Source: Verrucomicrobiota bacterium (GTDB taxonomy: Bacteria > Verrucomicrobiota > Verrucomicrobiia > Limisphaerales > JADLHS01). Taken from it: a stretch of 34,629 nucleotides of DNA. A program made the translations under genes and the position numbers. Positions 1 through 7,926 of the stretch are shown here, in pieces (the first letter of the stretch is position 1; each line of letters starts with the position of its first letter). Where the stretch lies: the NCBI GenBank assembly GCA_025350905.1, contig JANXWY010000055.1, positions 1 to 34,629 of the forward strand. Reading direction: 5' to 3'. Below the pieces are notes generated by a model. That model saw only the letters and a list, made by a program, of their open reading frames with translations. It did no database searches and had not been told where the DNA came from.

Positions 1-173
1 GCCATTTTCACGCGGTCGCCCAGTTTCAACTCCTGCGCGGTTTTGAACAGCGCGTGCACTTGCAGGCCGCGCTGGAATTTTTCAAAGCCCCCGAGGATGT
101 ACATGATGATGAAGGCGGCGAGAATGATAAAGGCCACGAACAGGCCGAGGCGGGTTTCAAGTGTGTTTTTCAT
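1..173 (-). CDS. mlaD: MCE/MlaD-family lipid-binding protein, N-terminal fragment (cut by window edge)
   Basis: Only the first 57 codons are present, read leftward off the window. The protein opens with a short basic cytoplasmic stretch (MKNTLETR), one transmembrane helix at about residues 9-28 (LGLFVAFIILAAFIIMYILG), and the beginning of the extracytoplasmic domain (ALFKTAQELKLGDRV). This matches the start of MCE-domain proteins, whose opening strands usually carry a G-L-x-x-G-(A/D)-x-V signature. MlaD-type proteins form a ring that carries phospholipid between the inner-membrane ABC transporter and the periplasm. The ATG overlaps the stop of the ATPase gene in an ATGA, so translation is probably coupled. 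Assignment rests on context plus the anchor; the MCE domain itself is almost entirely outside the window. Confidence 0.85.
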   Translation of the reverse strand, partial: MKNTLETRLGLFVAFIILAAFIIMYILGGFEKFQRGLQVHALFKTAQELKLGDRVKM

Positions 174-937
174 AGGCTGGTTTTTTCGCGGTGAAAGTCG
201 GCATGGAGAAACTCCCGGATGACCGGATGATGGCTGCGCCGGACCTCGTCGGGCGAGCCGACGGCAAGAATTTCGCCCTCATGGATCACGGCGATGCGAT
301 GGGCAATGCCGAAAGCGAGATCGCGGTCGTGCGAGACGACCAGGGACGTGACGCCGATGCGCTGATTGAGCGTCAGGATTTCCTCGCCGATGACGACGGC
401 GGAAAGCGGGTCCAGCTCGCTGGTGGGTTCATCGTAGAGAATCAACTGCGGTTCAATGATGAGGGCCCGGGCGATGGCGGCGCGTTTTTTCATGCCGCCG
501 GAAAGCTCGCTGGGAAATTTTTCCTCCGTGCCTTTCAAGCCGACCACCGCCAGTTTTTCCGCGACGATGCGCGCGATTTCCGCCGGCGATTTGAGCTGAT
601 GTTCGCTCAGATAGAGGCCGACATTTTCGCCCACCGTGAGCGAATTGAACAAGGCGCCGGACTGAAATACCATGGCCATGCGGAATTTGTCCATCACCCC
701 GGGCGTCAGGATGGATTCGCCGTTGACGAGAATTTCCCCGGCATCGGGCACGTCGAGGCCAATGACATGGCGGAGCAAAACACTTTTGCCACTGCCGCTC
801 GGCCCCATCAGGACGAAGATTTCCCCGGCTTGCACTTCCAGGTCGATGCCCTTGAGGACTTCCTGTTTGCCGAAACTGCGGCGGACGCCGCGCATTTGCA
901 CGCCGACACCTTGGTGAGCATTGGGCGGAGCGTTCAT
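170..937 (-). CDS. mlaF: Mla-type ABC transporter ATP-binding protein
   Basis: A 255-residue ABC ATPase that powers the lipid-transporting MlaE permease from the cytoplasmic face. Visible motifs are Walker A (GPSGSGKS), the signature LSGGMKKR, and Walker B followed by the D-loop (LILYDEPTSELDP), then the switch histidine in VVSHD. The LSGGMKKR signature with M-K-K-R is typical of the MlaF/MKL subgroup. The reading frame stays open 53 codons further upstream, but that stretch is antisense-like and lies in the permease gene. The ATG at 937 is chosen because its last base is the first base of the permease stop codon (TGATG), a usual coupled junction. The 3' end overlaps the MCE gene by ATGA. Confidence 0.93.
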   Translation of the reverse strand: MNAPPNAHQGVGVQMRGVRRSFGKQEVLKGIDLEVQAGEIFVLMGPSGSGKSVLLRHVIGLDVPDAGEILVNGESILTPGVMDKFRMAMVFQSGALFNSLTVGENVGLYLSEHQLKSPAEIARIVAEKLAVVGLKGTEEKFPSELSGGMKKRAAIARALIIEPQLILYDEPTSELDPLSAVVIGEEILTLNQRIGVTSLVVSHDRDLAFGIAHRIAVIHEGEILAVGSPDEVRRSHHPVIREFLHADFHREKTSL

Positions 938-1674
938 CAGTGGAGTAGGATGCGCGTGAGGACGTAGTCGAACATCACGATCAACACGATGGAGTTGACC
1001 ACGGCCTTGGTGACCGAACGCCCAATCCCGCGCGGACCGCCGCGCGTGATGAGTCCTTGGTGGCAGGAAACAATGCCTACAATCCAGGCGAAACAAAAAC
1101 TCTTGAACACGCCGTTGGCGACATCCTTGACTTCCACCACGGATTTCATGTTCGTAAAGAACGACTGGATGGGAATATCAATTTGGCCCGTGACCGACGC
1201 CACGACGGCGCCGCCCAGCCAGCCGACGAGAATCGAAAACGTGACGAGCATCGGCAGCGCGCATGCAAGGGCCACCAGCCGGGGCAACACGAGGTAGTGG
1301 ATCGGGTTGATATTCATGGTGCGCAACGCATCGATCTCTTGATAAACGCGCATGGAGCCAATTTCCGCCGCCATGGCCGAACCGACGCGGCCCGCGATCA
1401 GGATGGACATCATGATGGGCGCGAACTCCTTGGCCATGGCGATACCGACGAGGCCCCCCACGGCATTGTGCAAGCCGCGCTCGGCGAGGAGCGGGCCGGT
1501 TTGCAGGGCGATCACACCGCCCAGGAAAAACGACAGCACGCAGATCATCAACAGGCTGGCGTTGCCAATCTCATAGAACTGTTCAAGGACTTTGGCGCGC
1601 TGTCGCCAAATGAATGGCAACGCGCCCAACGTGCGCCCCAAAAGGAGCACCATTTCACCGATGTTCTGGAACAT
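937..1674 (-). CDS. mlaE: MlaE-family lipid ABC transporter permease
   Basis: A 245-residue integral membrane protein of the MlaE/TRIC permease family, with the conserved core EFAPIMMSILIAGRVGSAMAAEIGSM followed, as in the family, by a Q-E-I-D-A-L element and a ...LPRLVA... element. (The core is quoted in two pieces elsewhere: EFAPIMMSILIAGR and VGSAMAAEIG.) The C-terminus has GGPRGIGRSVTKAVVNS, also family-typical. The open frame extends 25 codons upstream to 1749, but those codons lack family resemblance, so the ATG at 1674 is preferred. With that start the gene overlaps the repeat-protein gene by 20 bases. It is followed by the ATPase and MCE genes, giving the order E-F-D known from phospholipid transport operons. 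No equivalents of MlaB or MlaC are seen in the window. Confidence 0.92.
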   Translation of the reverse strand: MFQNIGEMVLLLGRTLGALPFIWRQRAKVLEQFYEIGNASLLMICVLSFFLGGVIALQTGPLLAERGLHNAVGGLVGIAMAKEFAPIMMSILIAGRVGSAMAAEIGSMRVYQEIDALRTMNINPIHYLVLPRLVALACALPMLVTFSILVGWLGGAVVASVTGQIDIPIQSFFTNMKSVVEVKDVANGVFKSFCFAWIVGIVSCHQGLITRGGPRGIGRSVTKAVVNSIVLIVMFDYVLTRILLH

Positions 1675-3280
1675 GATCGGGACGACCCTGTAATTTTGAC
1701 TGCGGGAGGTAAAATAACCGCCAGCGTTTGGTTTCCGCGCTGGATTCATACTGGATTAGCCCGAACAGGAGCGAGCCTTTTTTCAACGTGGGTGAAGTTT
1801 CGCGGCGGTAAAGATTCCACAGCAGCGACTGGCTGCTCGCGCCGGTCTGGGGATTATTCTCCGCCCGCCACACCGACCAGAGCGGCGAATAATTGCGCTC
1901 AATGCTCTTGCTCGCGGGCAGGATGGGCTCGAGGGGCGCGAAAATTTGCAGGCGGGATTTGCCGTCGTAGTCGCGTTGGTGGGTAAAGAACGGCCAGACA
2001 TCCGTGCGGGTCCGGAAATTGCCCGTCTCCGAGCTCTTCGCCATCGTGTGCGAAGCGAGGAACAGCAGGAGGCGCGTGCGGCTGTAGTCGAGCGGCGGGG
2101 CATGGATGCCTTTGAATTTGTACAGGGGCCACAGATAGAAATTGCTGTCCAACCGGCTTTCCGGCGTGTCGGTATGGACGCGACTGAAAAAAGGCCAGAC
2201 CCGGTTGGCGGTCTTGCCCTCGCCGCGCGTGAAGACGATGAACGGCCACGGGGCGCCCACTTCGTGGTATTTGCGGGTACGATCCTCAGTGATCGTCAGG
2301 CCGATCGGAGTCAGATAACTCGTACTGTCCCGCATCGGCGAGCGCAGCCGGTTGTAAAACGGCAGCACGACCAATTGGTCCTCCTGATTGGTGGTGCCCA
2401 GTTCGCGATGTTGATTGAAGTAAAAGGGCCAGGCTGCGAAACGCTTGTCATAGCCCGGCGTCGTCTCTACCTCGCCCCAAACATTGGTCTTCGTCGTGAC
2501 TTCCTTCTGTTCGCGACCCACCAGTGGCCACAGCTGCCAACCTTTCATCCCGTCGCCGTAGCGTAGGTGAAAGAAGGGGTAAACATAATTGTAGGTCGTA
2601 ACATCGCCGCGGCGAGAGTCCAAAAACTGCCGCCGCAGGTTGGCCTGCGCATCCAGCGGCACCGGACTGGCGGAACCACGCCGGACCGTCTTTACGTAAA
2701 GGGGCCAGAGCGCAAAATCGATCTCGCTCCGAAAGATACGATTTACCAGGTGGCCATAGATCGGGAACAGCGCGGTATAGTTCAGATTGGTATCGACGGA
2801 TCGCTGCTGCATGTAAACCGGGAAAATATTGAACTGATGGCGGGCGACTTCGGCCTGGTTATGCCCGCCGGTAAAGTTCAGCAATTGACCGAGGTGCCAG
2901 CGGTATTCGTGGCCGTAGCGGTCAAAGCTCAACAGGGGATAGAAAAAATCATACTCTTCGGAGTCGGTGTCCGGACGGACCGAGTGCGAAAAGATCGGCG
3001 GGAAGGCCAGAATATTTTCCGATTCGCCGTGCTGAAGGTAAAACAGTGGACCGAGAGCCTCGGTCCGCTCGCCCGCTTCCATCGTCAACGCGTAGCGGGA
3101 GAACAGCAGGCCAGCATCCACGTCGGCGCCACGGCCAACCTGGAGCCCGGAAACGAGCGTCAGCCAGAAAAACAGGCAGACTCGCCGACTTCGCCAATGG
3201 CCATTGAATAACGATACCGCCCGGGCGGATTCGACCGTCCGACGCCAAAACCATGGGGATTGACATTGAGTTCGAATCAT
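1655..3280 (-). CDS. Exported aromatic-proline repeat protein, function unknown
   Basis: A 541-residue protein I cannot assign to a named family. A basic N-region (1-33) is followed by a hydrophobic stretch at about 34-50, consistent with a signal sequence or anchor. The rest contains about sixteen short units of the type (L/V/F)(W/F/Y)P(F/L/I)(Y/F): FPPIF 93, FYPLL 113, IFPVY 152, LFPIY 171, LWPLY 191, VYPFF 233, LWPLV 250, AWPFY 283, VLPFY 305, VWPFF 361, LWPLY 383, VWPFF 428, and degenerate LWSVW 467, LWNLY 487, LFGLI 505. The units are separated by polar 15-45 residue segments. This could be an all-beta fold, such as a beta-barrel or a stacked-strand repeat; that is inference. The ATG at 3280 is the only usable in-frame start before the hydrophobic segment. 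It lies 76 bases after the RND gene and overlaps mlaE by 20 bases, so it belongs to the lipid operon. Confidence 0.85.
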   Translation of the reverse strand: MIRTQCQSPWFWRRTVESARAVSLFNGHWRSRRVCLFFWLTLVSGLQVGRGADVDAGLLFSRYALTMEAGERTEALGPLFYLQHGESENILAFPPIFSHSVRPDTDSEEYDFFYPLLSFDRYGHEYRWHLGQLLNFTGGHNQAEVARHQFNIFPVYMQQRSVDTNLNYTALFPIYGHLVNRIFRSEIDFALWPLYVKTVRRGSASPVPLDAQANLRRQFLDSRRGDVTTYNYVYPFFHLRYGDGMKGWQLWPLVGREQKEVTTKTNVWGEVETTPGYDKRFAAWPFYFNQHRELGTTNQEDQLVVLPFYNRLRSPMRDSTSYLTPIGLTITEDRTRKYHEVGAPWPFIVFTRGEGKTANRVWPFFSRVHTDTPESRLDSNFYLWPLYKFKGIHAPPLDYSRTRLLLFLASHTMAKSSETGNFRTRTDVWPFFTHQRDYDGKSRLQIFAPLEPILPASKSIERNYSPLWSVWRAENNPQTGASSQSLLWNLYRRETSPTLKKGSLLFGLIQYESSAETKRWRLFYLPQSKLQGRPDHVPEHR

Positions 3281-3341
3281 TTAAAATTGTTTTCGCGCTT
3301 GAGGTTCATGTCTCGGCGTGAGGTTTTTACCTCGGTTCCTC

Positions 3342-3381
3342 CCGACCCAGTGTCGATCATGCATTGTCGGCACTGGGTCGG
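3342..3381. terminator. Strong hairpin around the RND stop codon; terminator-like on the plus strand
   Basis: Positions 3342-3352 (CCGACCCAGTG) and 3371-3381 (CACTGGGTCGG) are a perfect 11-bp inverted repeat with an 18-base loop. The loop contains the stop codon (3357-3359) of the RND transporter gene. On the plus strand the right arm is followed by TTTTTCTTCT, so it reads as an intrinsic terminator blocking antisense transcription. On the minus strand, where the genes run, no U-run follows, so there it may instead separate or stabilise the mRNA segments upstream of the repeat-protein gene. A second small hairpin (GAGG TTTTTA CCTC, 3320-3333) lies between this and the next start codon. Confidence 0.6.
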
Positions 3382-6116
3382 TTTTTCTTCTGGGCTCGCT
3401 TTTGCATCAACAGATTCAGTATCGCCGGCAGAAACGTCAAACCTGCGATCATACACGTGGCCACGCCCGTCGCCATCACGTAGCCGAGGCTTTCGATGCC
3501 ACGATGCTTGGCCAGCGCCAGACTGCCAAAGCCGGCAATGGTGGTGAGGCCGGAAACCAGGACGGCCTTGCCGGTGCTCTTGGCCAAAATACTGGGCGTC
3601 TGTTCTTCAGCAAAGCGATTCAGAATGTGAATGCCATTCGTCACGCCGATGCCTATGATGAGCGGCAGCATCATGATGTTCGCCGGATTCAGCGGTATGT
3701 TGAACCAGCCCATCACCCCGCCCAGCCAAAGCGAGCCAATCGCCACCGGCAGCAATGCTAAAATCACGGAACCCAGGGTGCGGAAATGGATGAACACCAG
3801 GATGGCAATCGCAATGAGGGAATACACGGCCGCCTCCTCGTAACTCCGTTTGAGGAGAGTGGTGTACTCCAGCAATTGCACTGGCGTTCCCGTCACATTG
3901 GGATCAATCGTTCGGACCTGGCGGACAAATTCTTCCTGAGGCGCCCGCTGCCAGACATTTTCCTTGGGATAAACCTGCAGCAAAATTTTTCCGTGCACGC
4001 CGACGAAGCGATCTCGCAAGGCGGACGGCAGATCTTCGACGCGCAGCTTTTCGCGGTTATCCTGATGTTGGAGCGCCTCGAAGGTCGAGCGCAGATCATC
4101 GAAGAGCGCGCGTTGATAGTTTCCGAGTTGCGCGCCGACGATCGCCAGATCCGTCGGGTTGCCCTGCAACATTTCTTTGCGGAAAATCTCAATCGCCCGG
4201 TAAAGGGAAGTCAAGCGGGCCGTCACCGCCGCGTCGTCTTTCTGTGCCTCCTCTCGGGCCAAGCCAATGTAGCCATTCAAGGAGTAAAGGCTGCGGCTTA
4301 ACTCCAGAACGTTTACGGGTTGCCGGTCGGCCGCGTCGAAGTGCAGGGCGGACAAATCCTTTTTGACTTCCCCGATCACTCGGAGTTTTTCCGCCTGATT
4401 TTCCGTCAGGAATTTCGCGATGGAATCCACGTCCGCCACTGCCGGCAGTTGCCGGATCCGCTGTTCCAACTCCACCGCCTGCGTCAGGGAATCGGTGACG
4501 ACCGCCGCGAACAAAACCGTGCGGGCGGAAGCGTTGGTGTCGCCGTCCTTGCCGGCTTTCGCCGTCGAATCAATGAGCTTTTTCGCAAACTCAACTGCCG
4601 GCAAACCCTTGCTTTGCATGTTGAGCAGGTTGTAATCAAAAATCACGCGGCGCATCCTCCACGCCGAACCGGCGCACAGAGCCACCGTTACCAGGATCAC
4701 CAGCGCCGGGCGGCGCAGCCAGAGGTTTTCGATTTGCTCGCGCCGGTCCACCTTGCCCGCCAATTCGTGGTCTAATACGTTTTGCCGCCCGCGCAACAGC
4801 AGCACTGGCAGCAACGTCATCATCGGCACCAGACAGACCAGCAAGCCACCGCCGCAAATGATACCCATCTCTTGAATGCCCTTGAAGTCCGTAAAGCCCA
4901 TGGCCAGAAACGCCCCCGCCGTCGTAAACGCCCCCGTAAAAATCCCCTGCCCAGTAAACACCAGCGCCGTGGTCATCGCCTCGGCATCGCTCTTGCCGTG
5001 ATACAATTCCTCCTCATACCGCGTAACCAGATGCACGCCGAAATCAATCGCCAGTCCAATCAGGATGGGAACAAACGTGACCGTCAGAATGTTCAAATGG
5101 CCCACGACCGCCGTGGTGAAGGCCATCGTGTACGCCAGCCCCACCACCAGACAAAGGGTGGCCTTCAGCGGCCGGCCGGTCTGATTGTACCCGTAGATGA
5201 AGATCAGCGCACAGACGATCAGCGAGACGATGCTCGCCACGGTGGTGTCGCTCTGCGACTGCTTCATTTCATCGTGGACCAGCACCGGTTCGCCGGTGAT
5301 ACCCACGTTGATGCCGGGTACCTCCGCCCGCGTTTCCTCGACCAACTGGCGTAGGCGCAGCACGGCGGCACTGTTTTTTTCCTCCGTCACGGCCTGCGCC
5401 GTGACCAGATAAATCTGCCCCCGGGCAAAGGTGATATAAACGCTCCGTTCCGCCTCCGGCCCGGCGGCGAACAAGGCAAACACCCCCGGCGATGGGGGGG
5501 CGCCGTCGCGCCGCAAACTCGCCGTGGCTTGCGTCACGATGCGCTCGAGCGCGGGAATCGCCCGAATGAGCGATTCGGTCTCCGCGTTCCGTTCCCGTTT
5601 GGCCGTGCGGAACTGCGTGTTGATCATGTCGAACAACGACACCAGATTCGTCGTGTGCGTGAAGGGATCGATGAACGGCAGATAGTCGTTCAGTTTTTTC
5701 CTCAGCTGGAGCAGGTCGGGTTCCGGCACGAACAAGAGCGCCTTCGAGCCGAGCATCTTCAGGTCGCCCTTGTAAAAGACGTGCATGAAGAGGTTCGTTT
5801 CCGCCTCCAACTTCGCGCCAATCCGTTCAACAAACTGCCGGTTCTTTTCGCCGTTTTCACTCTCCACCACCACCACCAGATCATCCTGGGTGGGAAATTC
5901 CTTTTTGAACTGGAGAAAATTCTGGTGATATTTCTTGCCGCTGCCGACCAGATCATTGCGGTTGGTCCGGAACTCCAGAAACTTGACCGTGTAGAGAATG
6001 CTGAGTCCGAACAGGATGATCTGCGGCCAGAAAAACCACTGGCGGCGGTGAATCACGGCCCAGGCCAGCTTGCCCAACAGGCGGGCCGAAATACTCCCCG
6101 CGCTCAGGGGTTTCAT
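3357..6116 (-). CDS. HpnN-like RND/MMPL-superfamily lipid transporter
   Basis: A 919-residue inner-membrane transporter with the usual two-fold RND/MMPL layout: a first helix at about 27-48, a large periplasmic loop, a helix bundle with GLAIDFGVHLVTRYEEE, a second periplasmic loop, and a second bundle with LNPANIMMLPLIIGIGV. The NPAN-x-(M)-LPL pattern is like hopanoid transporters of the HpnN type, which move lipids toward the outer membrane using the proton gradient. Asp358 in the first half is the expected proton-relay residue; the equivalent position in the second half is Thr826 (GIGVTNGIHI). The frame extends three codons to a GTG at 6125, but the ATG at 6116 is chosen because it forms an ATGA with a preceding small ORF. 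It heads the transporter part of the operon ending in mlaEFD. The substrate is not shown by sequence; no hopanoid genes are seen in the window. Confidence 0.87.
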   Translation of the reverse strand: MKPLSAGSISARLLGKLAWAVIHRRQWFFWPQIILFGLSILYTVKFLEFRTNRNDLVGSGKKYHQNFLQFKKEFPTQDDLVVVVESENGEKNRQFVERIGAKLEAETNLFMHVFYKGDLKMLGSKALLFVPEPDLLQLRKKLNDYLPFIDPFTHTTNLVSLFDMINTQFRTAKRERNAETESLIRAIPALERIVTQATASLRRDGAPPSPGVFALFAAGPEAERSVYITFARGQIYLVTAQAVTEEKNSAAVLRLRQLVEETRAEVPGINVGITGEPVLVHDEMKQSQSDTTVASIVSLIVCALIFIYGYNQTGRPLKATLCLVVGLAYTMAFTTAVVGHLNILTVTFVPILIGLAIDFGVHLVTRYEEELYHGKSDAEAMTTALVFTGQGIFTGAFTTAGAFLAMGFTDFKGIQEMGIICGGGLLVCLVPMMTLLPVLLLRGRQNVLDHELAGKVDRREQIENLWLRRPALVILVTVALCAGSAWRMRRVIFDYNLLNMQSKGLPAVEFAKKLIDSTAKAGKDGDTNASARTVLFAAVVTDSLTQAVELEQRIRQLPAVADVDSIAKFLTENQAEKLRVIGEVKKDLSALHFDAADRQPVNVLELSRSLYSLNGYIGLAREEAQKDDAAVTARLTSLYRAIEIFRKEMLQGNPTDLAIVGAQLGNYQRALFDDLRSTFEALQHQDNREKLRVEDLPSALRDRFVGVHGKILLQVYPKENVWQRAPQEEFVRQVRTIDPNVTGTPVQLLEYTTLLKRSYEEAAVYSLIAIAILVFIHFRTLGSVILALLPVAIGSLWLGGVMGWFNIPLNPANIMMLPLIIGIGVTNGIHILNRFAEEQTPSILAKSTGKAVLVSGLTTIAGFGSLALAKHRGIESLGYVMATGVATCMIAGLTFLPAILNLLMQKRAQKKNRPSADNA

Positions 6117-6253
6117 GGCAAGCACCGGCGTCCGCCGGTCTCCACCGTCTGGCTCGCGGCCGCGCGGTCGTACCCGGGGTCGGCGCGCCTGGCTCCCGAC
6201 CGCAAACTCCGGCGCCCGGCATTACCGCGTTCCCCTGCCCGTGGGTCAGTCAT
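6113..6253 (-). CDS. Small ORF (46 aa), possible leader peptide coupled to the RND transporter
   Basis: A 46-codon ORF that starts MTDPRAGERG and ends GGRRCLP; it is rich in Arg, Gly and Ala with no hydrophobic segment. It is preceded by a perfect AGGAGG (6264-6269) spaced 10 bases from the ATG, the strongest ribosome-binding site I find in the window. Its TGA overlaps the ATG of the RND transporter as ATGA, the same junction used by several true gene pairs here. Its 3' end contains an inverted repeat (ACCGGCG-TC-CGCCGGT, 6124-6139). It lies 30 bases after the YbjQ gene. No family is recognised. It could be a real small protein, a translational coupling device for the transporter, or a chance ORF in GC-rich DNA. 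Confidence 0.5.
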   Translation of the reverse strand: MTDPRAGERGNAGRRSLRSGARRADPGYDRAAASQTVETGGRRCLP

Positions 6254-6263
6254 TGAGCGAATT

Positions 6264-6269
6264 CCTCCT
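6264..6269 (-). promoter_or_regulatory. Consensus Shine-Dalgarno (AGGAGG) of the small ORF
   Basis: The minus strand reads AGGAGG, then ten bases, then ATG at 6253. Most genes in this window have weak or no Shine-Dalgarno sequence, so this site stands out and is the main reason to call the small ORF. Confidence 0.6.
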
Positions 6270-6283
6270 GGACGGAAAAGTCA

Positions 6284-6622
6284 TCAAGCCAGCGGCTCCA
6301 CCGACACCGCCGTGCCGTAACAAATCACCTCCGTGATGCCATTGCCAATTTCCGTGGCGTCGTAGCGCACGCCGACCACGGCATTCGCGCCCAGTCGTCC
6401 GGCGTGCGCGAGCATCTGATTGAAGGCGTCCTCGCGCGCCCGTTCACAGAGTTCCGTGTAGAGCGTGATGTTGCCGCCGAAGAGGCTTTGAATGTTGGCC
6501 CCGATATTGCCGATGATGGAACGCGAGCGCACGACGATCCCGCGCACGACGCCCCATGATTTCGTCGCCCGATAACCGGGCAAGTCAAACGTGGTCGTGG
6601 TCAGTGGATGCGTCTGATGCAT
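6284..6622 (-). CDS. ybjQ: YbjQ/UPF0145-family protein
   Basis: A 112-residue cytoplasmic protein of the UPF0145 (YbjQ, heavy-metal-binding-like) family, of ordinary length. Characteristic parts are [20 protein letters not shown] near the N-terminus, a following [10 protein letters not shown] segment, the EDAFNQML-like helix and the conserved [15 protein letters not shown], ending with a strand containing ICYGTAV. Biochemical function of the family is not firmly established. The frame extends five codons to a TTG at 6637; the ATG at 6622 is preferred. It is the first gene of the close-packed minus-strand group that continues with the small ORF, the RND transporter and mlaEFD, so it may be cotranscribed with them. 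Confidence 0.88.
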   Translation of the reverse strand: MHQTHPLTTTTFDLPGYRATKSWGVVRGIVVRSRSIIGNIGANIQSLFGGNITLYTELCERAREDAFNQMLAHAGRLGANAVVGVRYDATEIGNGITEVICYGTAVSVEPLA

Positions 6623-6848
6623 GCAGGGATTCAACACCAGGCGGCGGCGGCGAGAAAGCTCTTTTCCATTTAGCTATGGGCCAACATCCGCCAATCCAAA
6701 CCGGCCCGCCGCAGATTCAGCGCCCTCGACTCCTGCGTCTTGCCCGTGGCCTTCCGCGGTCGCCCGTCCGAAAGTCCGGCCCCCCGTGGCGGCGGTTTGC
6801 CCTTGAATCAGGCTAGCGAAAGGAAAGGGTGGCAAAGTTATCGTGGAA

Positions 6849-7733
6849 TCAAAACTTCACCTGTTCCAGAAACTTCAACGTCTGCGGAAGCTGTTCGAGC
6901 ACCGACGGCGACTCGTCCTCGATGAAATAATATTTTACCCCGGCCTGCTTCGATGCCCGCAGCAGCGCCGGCCAATCCACTTGTCCCGTGCCTACCACCA
7001 CGTCGTTTTTCGTATCCGTGCCGCCCGACAGCGAGCCGGTGGCCACCCCTTTCTTCAAATCCTTTACGTGCATCAACGCCCAGCGAGGGCCGTATTTTTT
7101 CATCAACTTGACCGGGTCCTGACCTGGAAACACCGTCCACATCACGTCCATCTGAAAACTGACGAACTCCGGTTTGGTCTCTGCGACAAGCAGGTCGAAG
7201 AGTGTGCCGTCGCCGTGCGGCTCAAATTCGTAACCGTGATTGTGGTAGTAGAACTTGATGCCTTGCTTGGCCAGCACTTCGCCCGCGTGGTTAAAAACCT
7301 TGGCCGTTTCGTGCGCCGTCGCCTCCGTGAAGGGCCCGGTATGCGGCACCCAGGCGAGGCCGGCATATTCCAGCCCGAGGGCTTTGGCTTCCTTGGCCAC
7401 CCCTTCGGGGTCATCGCGGAACCGTTCAAATCCGAAATGTCCCGCCACGCCCTTCAGGCCATTCGCCGCGAGCAAGGCCTTGAATTCTTCCGGCGTCTTG
7501 CCGTACGTGCCGGCTAGTTCGACGTCGTGGAAACCCAAATCACGCACCACGTTAAACGTGCCCGGCACGTCCTTCTTGAATTGCTCGCGCAGACTGTAGA
7601 GCTGCAAGCCAAGCGGTCCTTTGAAACTTGGCCCGGTGCCAACAGCGGCGCCGGGGGCGGCCGCCAACAGGCCGGTGGCGGTTACCAGGAGTGCGGACAA
7701 TATCGTGATCGGGCGAATCAAGTTCGATTTCAT
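6849..7733 (-). CDS. Exported sugar phosphate isomerase/epimerase-like TIM-barrel protein
   Basis: A 294-residue protein of the AP-endonuclease family 2 / xylose isomerase-like TIM-barrel superfamily. Residues 1-25 form a signal peptide (MKSNLIRPITILSALLVTA then an Ala-rich cleavage region). The barrel begins with LGLQLYSLREQF and contains likely metal ligands in FYYHNHGYEF, SFQMDVMW, WALMHVKD and YFIEDE. Family members act on ketoses or inositol-like sugars; the substrate cannot be read here. The frame is open 32 codons further upstream without family resemblance; the ATG at 7733 has a GAGG about 7 bases before it. Periplasmic versions are frequent in Verrucomicrobiota and Planctomycetota, where they accompany sugar oxidoreductases. 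No partner lies adjacent; the nearest Gfo/Idh enzyme is at 27945. Confidence 0.88.
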   Translation of the reverse strand: MKSNLIRPITILSALLVTATGLLAAAPGAAVGTGPSFKGPLGLQLYSLREQFKKDVPGTFNVVRDLGFHDVELAGTYGKTPEEFKALLAANGLKGVAGHFGFERFRDDPEGVAKEAKALGLEYAGLAWVPHTGPFTEATAHETAKVFNHAGEVLAKQGIKFYYHNHGYEFEPHGDGTLFDLLVAETKPEFVSFQMDVMWTVFPGQDPVKLMKKYGPRWALMHVKDLKKGVATGSLSGGTDTKNDVVVGTGQVDWPALLRASKQAGVKYYFIEDESPSVLEQLPQTLKFLEQVKF

Positions 7734-7926
7734 GCCCTCAATTAACACGATTCGCCCGGCAAGGAAAGTGGGATTATTGCAGGCGGCCCGGCCGGTTTTC
7801 CCGTCCCCGGGATTCGACCGCTGCGCCATAACTTCCTTCGCTCGAGCTCGGCGTTTTCGTCCGCGACTTCAACGACCGCTCCGGCCCGATGCGGTCGCCA
7901 TGGCACGGGCTCAGTGCGGCTCGCCT

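Noticed and set aside
1057-3211. Long plus-strand open frames opposite the permease and repeat-protein genes
   Set aside because: They lack family similarity and start signals, and arise from GC-rich codon bias on the opposite strand.
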